Source: Kingdonia uniflora (Eukaryota; Streptophyta; Magnoliopsida; Ranunculales; Circaeasteraceae). Taken from it: DNA of 64,000 nt. The stretch is from the NCBI GenBank assembly GCA_014058105.1, contig JACGCM010001655.1, positions 1,240,001 to 1,304,000 of the forward strand, in the 5' to 3' direction. Below the pieces are notes generated by a model. It worked only from the letters and a program-made list of their open reading frames with translations, had not been told where the DNA came from and did no database searches. Below are positions 9,956-21,099 of the stretch, piece by piece (the first letter of the stretch is position 1; each line of letters starts with the position of its first letter). A program made the translations under genes and the position numbers.

Positions 9956-12900
9956 ATAGAGACTTCACCTGATATGGATACGTTGACCTCTGGTCATACA
10001 ATTGAGTCCGAGAACGTAGAATCTGTAAATGTAGAGTTTGAGGGGACGACAAAGTAGTACTCATCCAATTTCTAGATTTTTCTCGTAAATTGGTATCCTA
10101 CCCTCTAAACTTTGATGTGTTCAAAGAGTTTTATAAGTCCCAAACTATTGTAGGTGAAAAATGGGGCAACGTTGTAGAACATGCCAGTAGGTTGTTTAGA
10201 GGTTGTACTGTATCTTAAGGGGAAGAACATTTCTTCTTGTTGTCTGACATAGAAAATGTGAAATTGGATAGGGGAGTGGTGGAATCGATCCCTTTTGAGT
10301 ATTTTGGTGATAACGTCCATGGTAACCTAGACCAGGGATTCCTCTGTTATTTGTTTTAGTTAGAATGCAGATTTATGTTTCCGCTTAGCAATCTTGCTAA
10401 AGGTATACTGAATACTATAGAACCTTGTCCAACCCAATTGAATAACAATATGTGAGAGGAGAATGAAGTGGAGATGAGAATAACCCCTAAGAATGTTTTG
10501 CAATATTATGCTATAAAACATTATGCTGCAACCAGAGGTGCATATTTCGGTTCGAGCTCATCTCGACTACTTTTTTTCGATCTGAATTTAGCAAGTCTAG
10601 TTTGGAGCGATAATGTGATATGTGTGAAAGGGGATTACCTAGAGATAGAGGACGAAGAACCTATGGAACTTTTGTATAGAACTTTGAAGAAAAGTAAATA
10701 ATAGTGTAAAATATCGAACTGCTAAAATTGAAGGGTTGTTCAGTTGTTTAACAATGTGTTATGTTTGTTTGATAGGTCCTTGGTCGAAGGTAACAAGAAA
10801 GGAATCCTTGTTAGAATCTATTACTCAAGAAGGTGTTGAGCTAGAGATAGTTCTGAAAGTGCTCGAAATTAATAGAAATAAAAAAGCTAACAGTAGGTCA
10901 GAGAAGGTACAAAAGTCTCAGGCGAAGAGACCAATGACGGGGGTTGGAGCTAACAGGAAAAGAGAAGCGGAGGGGGGAGAAGCGTCTGGTGTTGCCGAGG
11001 GCTTCAGAACTAGATTCGGTGGATGTTCTTGAAGTGACCACTTCGAGCAAGTTTGCTCTAAAGTTCCCAAAGAAGAAAACTATGAAGGGTGGCTCGGCCT
11101 TTGGAACCACGGTGAGTGGGGAGGTTTAAGGGGATACGAAAAAGAGGAGGGCAGATCCTCTGGCTAAAGTGATAGGGGTGAAAGTCATGAAGAGTTGACC
11201 TACTGATAAAGATGAGCTACGAGCTATGTGGGACAGACTGAGGCTTGTAGCTCATAAGGGCACCGAGGAGCTGAGTGTCTCCGCATAGTTGGAGTTGAGC
11301 AAAATGATAACTTCATAACTCATTTTTTTTAACTTTGTATTTGGATTCGAGCAAAAAATGTGTTTGGCCTTATTGCAGATTTCTCGTTTGAAGGGTATAT
11401 GCCTCAGGATTGTGGAGGGAAAAGCTAAGCTTGCGAGTTGGAAAGTCGAGCTCGTGAAGATGGTTGCTCGACTTGAATCTGACTTAGCCCTAGAGGGGGA
11501 GCGATTGGCTTCTACGAAGGCTGTGGATAAGGTATTGATAAGCGAGATGACTGAGGTGGCGTAGAAGAATGTGGATGGCATTGCAATTCAACGTGACAGA
11601 CTTGGGCACCAACTCCTCGCAGTGGGGTATACAAAAGCTGACCTCAAAGCCATTGTGGCTGGTACCTATGTCGAAGAGGATGAAGGGGGAAAGAACCAGG
11701 GGGGAATATGGTGTTGGATTTGGTCTCTTCCAGAACTGATCTAGAAAACCGGGGGCATGATAATGAGAAGGTAAAGTAAAGATGTTGAAGTTTTGCTGTA
11801 TGCTTTTGTGTGGTTTGAAAAACTGTAATTGTATAGAATATTGCTTTGTAGGATAAATTTTGGATAGGCTATGAGTTGTTTATAAGCATTGTTTGCAGGA
11901 ACTTAAGGATATGCACATCAGAATTAAGGAATTAAAGAATGAGCTCGCTAAGAAGAAAAATGCCTCAGCGTCCCTGTTGACTTTACAAGCGGAGCTACAG
12001 GTTAGAGAACGGCAAGAAATATTTGACTTTTATGCTACATTTCTTTATGGCTATAAGGTAATGTTAGGAGATAGATATAGATCATAAATGCGTTAGCAGT
12101 TTAAGGTTGGTGGTAATCAAGCATTTTTAGATAATATCAAAGTGTTTAGAATATTTGAACAAAGGAAATCTGCACCTTAAAAGTGGATGTTGATCTTATT
12201 GCCAACGAATTGAGATAATACTTTGACCTTAAGTTTAGAAGCAGTCTTACAACAATAGCATGTCAGAAAATAGAAATCTGTTAAAATTCTGAAAGTCACT
12301 TATATTATGATTTGATTGTATTTGTGGAGTGTTGTTTAATTGAGCTTGATATATTGCATCTGTGATGTAGGTCAAATTAGAGACTGTTCACTTGAGTGAA
12401 CAACAGACGCTCCAATATAACCATGAGTTTGCAGTAGAGTTTGATCAAATTTGAGAGGCATCTAAAGATAGGGAGGATCAACATGTCAAAGTACTGATCC
12501 AGTTCGCCGAGGCAACCAAAATTGTTTGTAACTTAATTCAGAAGATCGACGGGAAAGATGCCGAAATAGAAAAAATACAAAAAGAGCTCGCGGTGGCGAA
12601 AGATGAGATATCGAAGCTTAAAAGCTAGATTGATGTGTTGATGGGGAAAAGTAAAATGGCGGTCACCGCTCGATACAAAATTAAGTCGCCAGAAGTGACA
12701 GAAATATCATTACAAGATTTTGTGGCTAATTTGAAGGGTCAAATGACCATGAAAATAAACGAGCTTGAGCAAACTTGAGCTGATCTAGTAAGCTCCAAAA
12801 TTGTACTTGAGAAACTGAAGAGTGAAATGAATAGGAAAGATAACAAGTTTGAAAAAGCTCGGGCTGACCTGGCCTGTTTTGAAAGTGTGGCAGATCAATT

Positions 12901-13807
12901 GAGTGAGGCCTTGCCTACTAAAGATATAGATTTCTGTATGGTTCAAAAATTGTGTGACGAACTGAATGAGAGGGTGTCCAAATTAAAGGTGGATTTGGAA
13001 ATGGTCAATTCGTGTGTCAAGAAGGACAAGGTTAGGAAGTGGTCGAAGAAGAAAAGAGGCGATGCCAGGTTTTCTATTGTAAAAGGGGACGTGGATGACC
13101 CATCAGCTCGAATTAAAGGGCTGGAGGCGATTGTAGCTTGTATTCAAGCTCATGTACGGAGAGGAAATGAACATTTAAGGGAGAGCCAAGATAAGTTAGA
13201 TATCATTCTTTACAAATGACAAGAGTTAGAGGGGGTGATCGAGGGAAAAGATAAGTTGTTAAGGAAGAAGGATGAGTTATTAAAGAAGGCTCCCATTAAA
13301 GGAAGGGAAGGGAATGATATGGAGCTGGAGAAACTTCGTGCTCTGTTAGCAATGTTGTGGACGATGAATAGGGCAGAGTTGGATAAAGTAAGGGAGAAGA
13401 TGGAGGAACATCATGAGATTATGACACGCATGGATAAACGCATGGAATGGAAAGACAAACTGTCCAAAAAGTTGAAAGATTATTACCAGAGATTACAAAA
13501 AGGTTTTTCCGAGGTAATCATGCTCAATCGAAATACGTCTGTTCAAGAAATAGCGCCCTTGCAGAAGCTAATGGTTGTTATTGCTTATTTCATAACGGAA
13601 GTAAGAAGGCTCGAGTTTGAGTGGTATACCTTGTATGACTGTGTGTCATTTCGAGGATGTATTTATAGCGTTGATATAGATCGCGGAAATTGCATAAACG
13701 CCATGGAAATGGAGTTAGGTTCTAGACTGGATAAATTGGTAGAGCAAGGCAAGATTATTATAACTGCTCAAGCTACAAAATTTATGGCTAAATGTCCTCA
13801 TGTATAG
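9956..13807 (+). pseudogene. Antisense PF04195-type plus coiled-coil gene of Tat element A
   Basis: This is an additional, non-gag-pol gene on the strand opposite to its retrotransposon. Extra antisense ORFs of this type are known in plant Tat elements; their function is unknown. The N-terminal part (about 10045-10693) resembles the plant 'putative gypsy type transposon' domain (PF04195): a FDVFKEF block, then MFPLSNLAKGILNTIEPCP, then the GAYFGSSSSRLLFFDLNL region. An intron follows (10694-10775, GT-AG). The rest is charged and heptad-rich, a long coiled coil (11383-11580, 11893-12087, 12370-13807). The start codon matching element B has become ATA. Several stops and frameshifts and a mutated donor near 11305 (GA for GT) make it nonfunctional. 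The C-terminus (VDIDRGNCINAMEMELG) matches element B. Confidence 0.7.
10694..10775 (+). other. Intron 1 of the antisense gene, element A
   Basis: It begins GTAAATA and ends TTTGATAG, and lies between the PF04195-like exon and the coiled-coil exons. Element B has an intron at the same place (45978-46069). Confidence 0.65.
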
Positions 13808-13985
13808 GGGTAGGCATAGCTGACCTCCCATAAGCAGAGAAGAATCTTTAGAAGTAATTTTTATAGAAGTAACCTGTAGTCGCAGACATATCGAGATATA
13901 AAAGCTAGTTTCACCTTTTCTTTATCTTATGTCTGATAGAGATCTTTGATTAAAAACAAGTATTACCTATGTTTTAATCGCAGAT
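13808..13985. repeat. Single unit of the 160-bp Tat spacer repeat
   Basis: This contains TTTATCTTATGTCTGATAGAG at 13921 and the following TTGATTAAAAACAAGTATTACC block. Element B has four to five tandem copies of this unit at 48760-49470. The similarity to B ends just after CGCAGA at about 13985, which marks the truncation point of element A. Confidence 0.65.
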
Positions 13986-14648
13986 AAATGTATACCGGGT
14001 CGGTTCAGGTCATTTTTAGACCTGAACAGAACTCGAACCGACCAAAATTGGTTTTAAAAATGGGAACCCTAATCATACTAATTTCAGTACTGCAATCGAA
14101 TTGAACATACCATAAAAAAAAAAAGTAAACCGAGACCGAACCGATTTCGAATCGAATCGGATTTGCATTGTGGAAATCCAGTAAAAAAATTAGGCTTTTC
14201 CCTTCTTCAACCGAGAAATAGAGATGAAATCATGGAAGAGGAGCACCCACTTCAAGAGAAGAGAAACCCACTACTGTCCACTCTTACCTCCAATAAGGAT
14301 CTCGAGGATACTTAAGGATAGAGACGAAGATGAAGAGAAAGAGAGAGAGAGAAAGGAGTAGTGGTACCATAATTTCATGCAAACCTAAATTGCTTATGTT
14401 TCCACACAAACATTCCATTAATGGCATAACTGTGGTAGGATCTGAGAGATCAGACTAAAAGATCCCTCGAAGGTTAAATTATGGGTGCTGGAGGTGGAGG
14501 TATAGGAGTAGAGTAGATGGTGGTCGAATAGTAAGTCTATGTCATGTCCGATGATTGATACTGGGGTAGGCGATAGTATAATATAAAGTTAAAAGTTAAT
14601 CTTTGAATATATTAAGCTAATTTCTTTTCTCTTCTTCTGTAGGGTATA
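13986..14648. other. Junction between elements A and C, unassigned
   Basis: The stretch starts with a CGGTTC-rich piece (13998-14160) containing inverted words around CGAACCG, as seen in some hAT-type MITEs; I cannot delimit it. Then comes purine-rich sequence (14330-14360) and the upstream region of the element C antisense gene. The expected 3' LTR of element C is not present here. Confidence 0.35.
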
Positions 14649-16726
14649 ATGCATACCCATAAAACTTCAAGGTTGAGGCTGATAGATGAGGATGATGATG
14701 ATATAAATGAACTGAGTACCTCTAATCGAGGAGAGGGTAGTAGTAATGTCGAGGAGTTGCAAATTATAATTGATGTGTCCCTGGCAGTAGTTGAGCCTAA
14801 CGTTAGTTCGATGAGGAGGAGTCGATGTAGGGCTCGTATAGTTGGGAATAGTGATGAAGAGGAGGAAGAGGTCATGGAAGCAGGGGTTGATCAGTCTAGG
14901 AATGTGGGGGATGAAGGGGATAGGGAGGGGGCAGATGAAATTCGATGAAGTAGTGAAGAGGTCGGGGACAAGGACACGTATATAGGGAAGGTCTCGCCTC
15001 GAGAACAGGCTAGGCTAGATCGATTCATGTCTAAACATAATCAAGTAAGGAAAGGGGTCATTCTTGTACCAATAGGGTCGGAGTATTCATTTATAGATGT
15101 ACTCAATGAGGGGATAATGACTTTTAGAGGGAAGATTCGACTAGGGATGCAGCTGCCCCTTTAAAAATTGGTAAAGGAGGTGCTGAATTTTTGGGACGTG
15201 GCACCATGCCAGATGAATGGTAACTTCTATGTGATGATGAGGGTGATCAAAGGTATGAACGAAGAGTTGATATGGGAAAGGAGGCCATTAATCGAGTAGT
15301 TTGACGTAGTATCATTTTACTCGAAGAAAGGAATAAGAAGGTCGAAACATACCATATTCAATAACACCCCGAGAAGTTATGGTTATTTAACCTCTATTCG
15401 GCAGGGCGCGGGTGGGATAAGGACTTGGCAGTAGTGATGGGTAATTATGAGTATGCGAAGGGGTAGGTTGAGTTTGCCCTGACCAATAGGTTTTATAAGC
15501 CAAGTAAGTGTATGTTTGAGTATCTTCTGTTGTGTTACTTCAGAAATGGATTGACCTTCAATTTGTTTATTGCAGAGCCTGTCAGTAGAGGACTACAAAA
15601 CTCTCATAATGATATCAACAACCTGATCGACAAGAGTGAAGAACGAGTTAACAGAGTATTTTAGAAGGTAAATATTTCAAGAAAGAGGCGAAAGAAGACA
15701 GATATGCTATTAAAAGAAGCTTTGATTGCAGCCGAGACTTTGAAGAGGAGAAAAAAGGTTGTCCCTCCTGAAGTAGTGAGTGAGATGGATTATAGGAACT
15801 TGAGAAGGAAGTCAAACTTTGTGCCGAGGAATCGTCGGGGAGTTCAAGTATCATCAGCTGAGGTAAGGGAGCGAGGCTCAAGTTCACAAGAGGAAATTTA
15901 ACTGGAAGTCTTGCAGGCCTAAAAGGGGAAGGGAAAAGCTAATGTTGAAGGATCAAATGTTCCCCTAACGAAGACGATGCCTCGAAGGAGAACGCATGAT
16001 CAGGTGGCTAAAGGAGCGAGCTCGACCGAGGCCAAGCAGCTTATGGCCAAAAAAGAGGATATTGTTTAAGCGACAGCAGAGTCAATGGTATATTTATATG
16101 GTACCAGGTATGTGTGATTGGGAAATAGGAAATGTTTGAACTTGATTACAATTTTTGCTAAATGGTCGAAGAATTTATGATCTGTGCAGATGCATGCTTA
16201 GATGATCTCATTTACCAAGGCTCAGAAGGCTCCAAGTGAGAAGTTAATAGAGTCAGTTGATGGAAGAGAACTCGCCAAGGGAACTATTATGTCGCTGAAC
16301 ACCCGAATTATAGAACTAGAGTGGGAAATGCTGCAAGTTTGATCTAATGTGGTGAGAGAGAGCCTGGAGGTGGCTGAGCGGTGTGATGTGAAGATGGTAA
16401 TGATGTAGGCTGAAGCAGTAGGGATAGAGGTACAACTACAGGATAACCATGCACGATTTCAAGCATACTTTGACGAGGAGTGCGAGTTGACCTTGAAATT
16501 GAAGTAATTTGTTGACAAACTGGGTTATGATCCCGAAACCTTCGAACTCTATCTCGTAGAAGATGAGGATCCTGCCTTCGAAGATGTAGAAGAAGTGGAG
16601 GGGATGAAATCGATTTCTGCGGTTGAGGTGGTTGGTGTAGGGAATGTGGAAGCCGCGCTTGTGGGGGAGACTCCTGGTACGGATGAAATTCCTATGTCTG
16701 GGGAGAACCAAAGTAATCATGTTTGA
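14649..16726 (+). pseudogene. Antisense PF04195-type plus coiled-coil gene of Tat element C
   Basis: This has the same design as the antisense genes of A and B but a different sequence family. The start region is acidic (runs of D and E, about residues 10-90). A PF04195-like segment near 15120-15260 contains KLVKEVLNFWDVAPCQMNG, the counterpart of SSLVKKIMNIIGACPVQLNG in B. An intron probably runs from GTAAGTG near 15505 to TTTATTGCAG ending at 15574. A second runs from GTATAT near 16090 to TCTGTGCAG near 16190. The 3' part is charged and coiled-coil-like and ends with a short acidic tail and a TGA at 16724-16726. In-frame stops (for example after MQLPL) make it a pseudogene. It lies just downstream, tail to tail, of gag-pol on the opposite strand. 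Confidence 0.6.
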
Positions 16727-17405
16727 TTTGTCTTTCTGAGGGAAAAAACTTGCTTGATTTGGTTTGTTGTGGATGTTGTGTGTAAGAAACATTCTATTAG
16801 TTTGGTGATAGTTACGTAAGTACTGTTTTTCTATTTGATTTGAACTTGTATATGCATGTTGGTATTTTGTGTGATCGAATAAGTTTATTGGCTGAATTAT
16901 TGAAGTTTCCCTTGGTAGTGCTATCCATGGGGTTTTAGGGTTACTGGAGTGGAGGAGTGATTGAGCTTGGAGGTCGCCCTAATGTATCAGTCTGGTCGAA
17001 GGGTTGACTGGATATTTAGGCTTACCCAAATCAAGTTCATAGAGCTTCAAGGTCGCCACCAGACATTTCTATCCGCGGGCTTGATCCTAAATGAAGCAAG
17101 ACATGGTCGGCCCCAATGTCGCCCCCGAGTGTCCAGTCTTTTGACTATTCATGCCACTCGGGTTTGCCCGAATTGGAACTTTGAAAAACTTTGAGGTCGC
17201 CCCAATGTATCAGTCAGGCTGAAAGGCTGACTAGATACTTAGGTTTGCCTAAATCAAGAAGTTCATAGAAATATGAATCGATGCACAAGGTGGAAAAAAT
17301 TGTGATTATACTGTAACTGTATCAGCAGTGAAAAATGGTGGTCGCAGCCTATTGTATGAAACTAACTGCATTGTGTTCCATTGGTTGGGTAAGGGTTCAT
17401 TGGCT
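16727..17405. repeat. Spacer with a duplicated 70-bp block (period about 220 bp)
   Basis: The block AGGTCGCCCTAATGTATCAG and the following GACTGGATATTTAGGCTTACC occur near 16970-17040 and again near 17191-17260. The first unit continues with intervening TGGTCGGCCCCAATGTCGCC sequence. It occupies the same place, between antisense gene and integrase, as the 160-bp tandem array of element B. No gene is seen. Confidence 0.6.
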
Positions 17406-17499
17406 TCATTCATAAGATAACATGATTCTTTGTCTGTTTTTTTGTACAGAACATATGGTCCTTCCAAAGATTTGGCTAACTTGCCGACATTGCATGGTT

Positions 17500-18300
17500 T
17501 CGAGGAAGGGGTGACTCGGTGAAGTACTAAGCTGCCCGAGGTTAGTTAAGGCTCGGTCTCTGGTTTTATCGATCCATAGCATATTACATCCGAGACCCAA
17601 CTCATTATCTTCATCCGAGAGGTTGGGGTTGCATGTTGAGAATTCAAACTGAGTTGGTAAGACTATTTCAGTGCCATAAGCCAAGAGGAAAGGAGTACAG
17701 CCCATCGACTTGCATGGTGTGGTACGGTAAGCCCAGAGTACATGTTGTAACTCTTGAACCCAGTGCCTTTTCTTCTCGTTAATGCATTTCTTAAGACCAT
17801 CGACTATAGTTTTGTTGATTCCTTCGACCTGACCATTCCCTTGTGGGTAATACAGCGTGGATGGAGAGAGGATGATGTTGTACTTTCTTAGGAATGTTCA
17901 AACCTTGCTCCCTACGAACTATGGGCCACTGTCATATCGAATCATATATGGGCAGCCGAAACGTGTGCTAATATTTTCCAAGAGGAATTTTGTGACTTTT
18001 TTTCTCTAGTTCGACATAATGGCACAACATAGACCCATTTAGTAAAATAATATGTAGCAACGAGGATTTGTTATCAGCTGCCCGAAGCCCTGGAGAAAAT
18101 GCCCACCAGGTCGATGGCCCATCCCTTCAAGGGTCAAGCGACTTTGCTGCAGTAGAGATTATGTAAGAAGCTTTGAATATCATGGGCGAGATCCTGCCAT
18201 TTTTCAAAGTGCTTTGCATACTCTTCGGCTTATTTCTTCATGTTTAGCCAAAACAAACCTTATGTTATTGTGCAGAGAGCTAATGATCGATCAGCTGTGT
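17500..18300 (-). pseudogene. Integrase remnant of element C
   Basis: Retroviral-type DDE integrase that would insert the element cDNA. The core is easy to read from about 17990 downward: YDSGP-stop-FVG (normally DNGPQF), LYYPQGNGQVEGINKTIV, HWVQELQHVLWAYRTTP and GCTPFLLAYGTEIVLP. The second catalytic Asp is present, the neighbouring N has become S and Q is a stop. After ALTNLGQ (about 17545) similarity to the integrase C-terminus of element B is lost, which suggests a deletion. Several further stops are present. Upstream, near 18020-18100, a TYYFTKWV-like segment is consistent with the first catalytic region. Confidence 0.75.
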
Positions 18301-18599
18301 GGGACCCGTATTGCCCTTCATGGAGCTCAATGATAATATGTATAGCTTCTTATTGAGATATGCATTTGAGGTGTACTCTGTTTGGGGATTTATGGTATAA
18401 GTTTCCTTTGAGAATAGTATACCGTTGACAATTTTCTAATAAAGATCATTTTACTTTCAGGTCCTCGGGGAATGGTGGCATGATTAGAGTATGCAAGGAA
18501 AGGTGTGCGCCAGTCTTGAGGATTGAGACTCTCGCCCCAAGTATTGATGGTATTGATTTTTATCTGGTCGATACTTGGGCATTCAAGTACTTCAATACT

Positions 18600-18990
18600 A
18601 AGTTTTCAAGGTTCGGATGGCTGTAATGTAGGCGAGGGTGTCAACATGTTTGTTTTCACCTCGAAGGTAATGACTAATTGATGATTTTTCTGGGAAACAA
18701 TTCATGCGCTAACAGACGAGTGTTGTATACTCAGCCATGTGACCGTTAGCCTGGATTTTACCAGTATATTATCGCTAGGCAAGTTGTGAGTCGGTAAACA
18801 CGGATAGTTTGGAGACTCTAAGATCGAGGGATAGATCAAGACCATGTATCAAGGCTTCGTGTTCGGCCTCATTGTTGGTACATTTGAAGTTTAATTTGAT
18901 GGCCTTTTTTATTCGGTCATTTCCTGGTGTGACCAGGATGAAGCCTATCCCAGAACCTTTTGGTCCTACAGACCCGTCGGTAAAGATATG
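18600..18990 (-). pseudogene. RNase H domain remnant of element C
   Basis: Degrades the RNA strand during reverse transcription. TDGSVGPKGSGIGFILVTPG is followed by NNEAEHEALIHGL, LSVFTDSQLA and NKHVDTLAYIAA. The four acidic catalytic positions (D, E, D, D) are all still encoded, but two or more stops interrupt the frame. It sits between the RT and integrase remnants, as expected. Confidence 0.75.
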
Positions 18991-19689
18991 CCAACCTGTG
19001 TTAGGGATCTATGGTTTATTTTTCTCTAGGTGTTCTTCGGGTAGGTCGTCTTCGTGTTCTTCCCACTCGATGTCTTCAACTGGGAAGTTAGCCAGGAAGT
19101 AGGCAACTGCCTGGCCTTTTTGGGATGTTTCTCGAAAGTAATATCGTGTTCACCAAGGTAGACTGACCTTTGCTGGACCCGTCAGGATTTATCTTTCTTG
19201 GCAAGGATTTTTCGAAGGGGGTAGCTGGTGATGAAAAGTATATGGTGCGCTTGGAAGTAGGGTTTGAGCTTTCGAGAAGTGTAGACGAGGGTAAGGAGTA
19301 GTCATTTGAGTTTGCTACATCGTGTTTCGGCTGGTGTTAGAATTTTACTGATGAAGTAGACAAGTTTTTCGATGCCCGTCTCTATGTGGATAAGGACAGA
19401 GCTTAAAGATTCATCTATGGCTGCTAGATACTGGGAAAGCATTTCGCCATCAACCGGGGTACTCAGGACAGGTGGTTGACCAAGGTAAGTATTGAGCTTA
19501 AGAAAAGCTTGTTCGCATTCGGGTGTCCAAATAACTTCTCAGTTTTTCTTTTTGGCCTTATGGACGCCTTGTTCGCGTATGGGGGAGAATAACCAGGCGC
19601 CTCCGTCAGAGAATTTTGAAATAAAGTGGTTAAGGGCTGCTATTTTCCCAGATATCTTCTAGACATCATTCTTAGTTTGGGGAAAAGGC
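18991..19689 (-). pseudogene. RT-RNase H connection of element C, decayed
   Basis: This lies between the RT palm and the RNase H domain. Its position matches the RT_RNaseH-like stretch of element B (51465-51815). The frame is broken. I can follow it only through context and short fragments around 19430-19560, where a TPECEQAFLKLNTYL-like reading of the connection is visible on the minus strand. Confidence 0.45.
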
Positions 19690-20345
19690 ATATCTAGGAG
19701 GGCTCAAATTTGGATAGGGTTGATCTCGATGCCTCCTTTGCTAATATGGAGACCCAAAACTTTTCCAAAGGAGATACCGAATTGGCATTTGTCTGTGTTT
19801 AATTTCATTTTGTATGACCAAAGGATGGAAAAGACTTCGATCAGGTCTTGTATATGGGTATGTTTGTGGAGGCTTTTGTAGAGCATGTCATCGATCCAGA
19901 TTTCAATTAACTTGCCAAGCAAGGGTTTAAACATGGTAGTAACGAGGCACTGGTAAGTGTCACCCACATTTTTTAGCCTAAAGGGCATCACATTGAAATA
20001 GTAAAGCCCTTGTTTTATAATAAAAGAACTTTAAAGTTGATCGTCCAGGAGAAGGGGTACCTGATTGTAACCCGAAACTGCGTCCATAATGGATAAGCGT
20101 TTATGGCCAGCTGTATGCTTATTGAGATCAGTAAACTCAATAATCGGGAAAGGGAAGCTATCCTTCGCCGTATGCTTATTGAGATCAGTAAACTCAATGC
20201 AGATTCAAATCTTGGCATTCTTTTTGGGTACAACAACGATGTTCGAGATCTAATCGGCGTACTTGACTTCACGTATAAATCCAGCAGCTAAGAGCTTGTC
20301 GACCTCGATGTTTACTGCGTCTCGAATCCTCAGGGCCAAAGTATA
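19690..20345 (-). pseudogene. Reverse transcriptase remnant of element C
   Basis: RNA-directed DNA polymerase. In order the minus strand shows VDKLLAAGFIREVKYAD, VVVPKKN, EFTDLNKHTAKDSFPFP, RLSIMDAVSGYNQV, VMPFRLKN, and IWIDDML as the YxDD-type catalytic motif, then KCQFGISFGKVLGLHISKGG. Stops follow YAD, NAKI and DDQL. Where most elements have RIDQLVDATAGH, this copy repeats EFTDLNKHTA: a 28-bp sequence at 20114 recurs 57 bp later at 20171, in frame. Confidence 0.8.
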
Positions 20346-20724
20346 TTTCTTTTATTTAACAACCGCTAATTTGGGGATAAGGTCAAGACGGTGGTAGGTA
20401 AGGGTAGGGTTGACCCCGGGCATCTCATGGAATGTCCTGGAAAAGACATCTTTGTTGGATCGAAGGAAAGTGGTAAGTTTGAGTTTTTCGTCGATGGACA
20501 AGAAGCTATATAATATGAGCTTTATGGGTGTAGTGTTGGTGAATGAGGTTGATAGGTGGGGGAGGGAGAGGTACAGTGATTGTTATGGCTTCACCAGTTT
20601 CTGGGTAAGGTCAATTTTAGGATGCTCGCAGGATCGAGCTAATCTTTGTCAGGCTTCCATGTCCTACGTACCGTATGGGGCAGTAAAATACAGTATTCAA
20701 TGGCAGGTCAAAGGTATGGCTTTC

Positions 20725-20978
20725 ATAGCATGAAACCAATCGTGGCCCAAAATGCCGAGGTATTCGAACTTCTTGTCAATGACAAGGAAGCTGGTTTAAA
20801 GGGTTAGAGGCCCAGTGGTGATGGAAAGGCTGAGTCGGCCGACAACAGCCTCTGTGGATCCATTGAAGCCTTTTAGTTCAATGTTTACTGGTGAGATCAG
20901 ATAGGCCTTTTCCATAGCTCAGACTATTTGAAGGAAATGCACATCGGTTGTACTGCTAGTATTGACAAGCATCGTGTT
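20725..20978 (-). pseudogene. Aspartic protease remnant of element C
   Basis: Retropepsin that would process gag-pol. The minus strand reads MLVNTSSTTDVHFL where the active-site DTGS/DGGSS motif is expected, so the catalytic Asp is lost. The later hallmark LGILGHDWFHAMKAIP matches the YNAILGRPWLH-type block of Tat proteases. Two in-frame stops are present. It lies between gag and RT. Confidence 0.65.
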
Positions 20979-21099
20979 GAGAACGAGGTGCTCAACTTTA
21001 ATCATGATGATCAACGGGTCTAAATGGGGAAAACGAACGTGGGAGATATCATAGTCGATGAAGGATATACCTTTGGGTCGAGGGTCATGTTTTAATTCG

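Larger units (their letters stand above)
3998..13985 (-). mobile_element. Tat-lineage Ty3/gypsy element A, 5'-truncated
   Basis: This has the same family and layout as the complete element B at 42059-55844. In plus order it has a 3' LTR (3998-4597), a PPT, a noncoding spacer, an antisense TATA box (9430), an antisense gene (9956-13807) and one unit of the 160-bp repeat (13860-13985). Similarity to B stops near 13985, so gag-pol, PBS and 5' LTR are lost. It is interrupted by the LTR-like insertion at 6509-8904. It is highly decayed. Confidence 0.75.

Noticed and set aside
11252..11581. 109-codon minus-strand frame as a gene
   Set aside because: It is the reverse strand of coiled-coil exon 3 of the element A antisense gene, which has a matching exon in element B.
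16436..16792. 118-codon minus-strand frame as a gene
   Set aside because: It mirrors the 3' exon of the element C antisense gene. No family motif.
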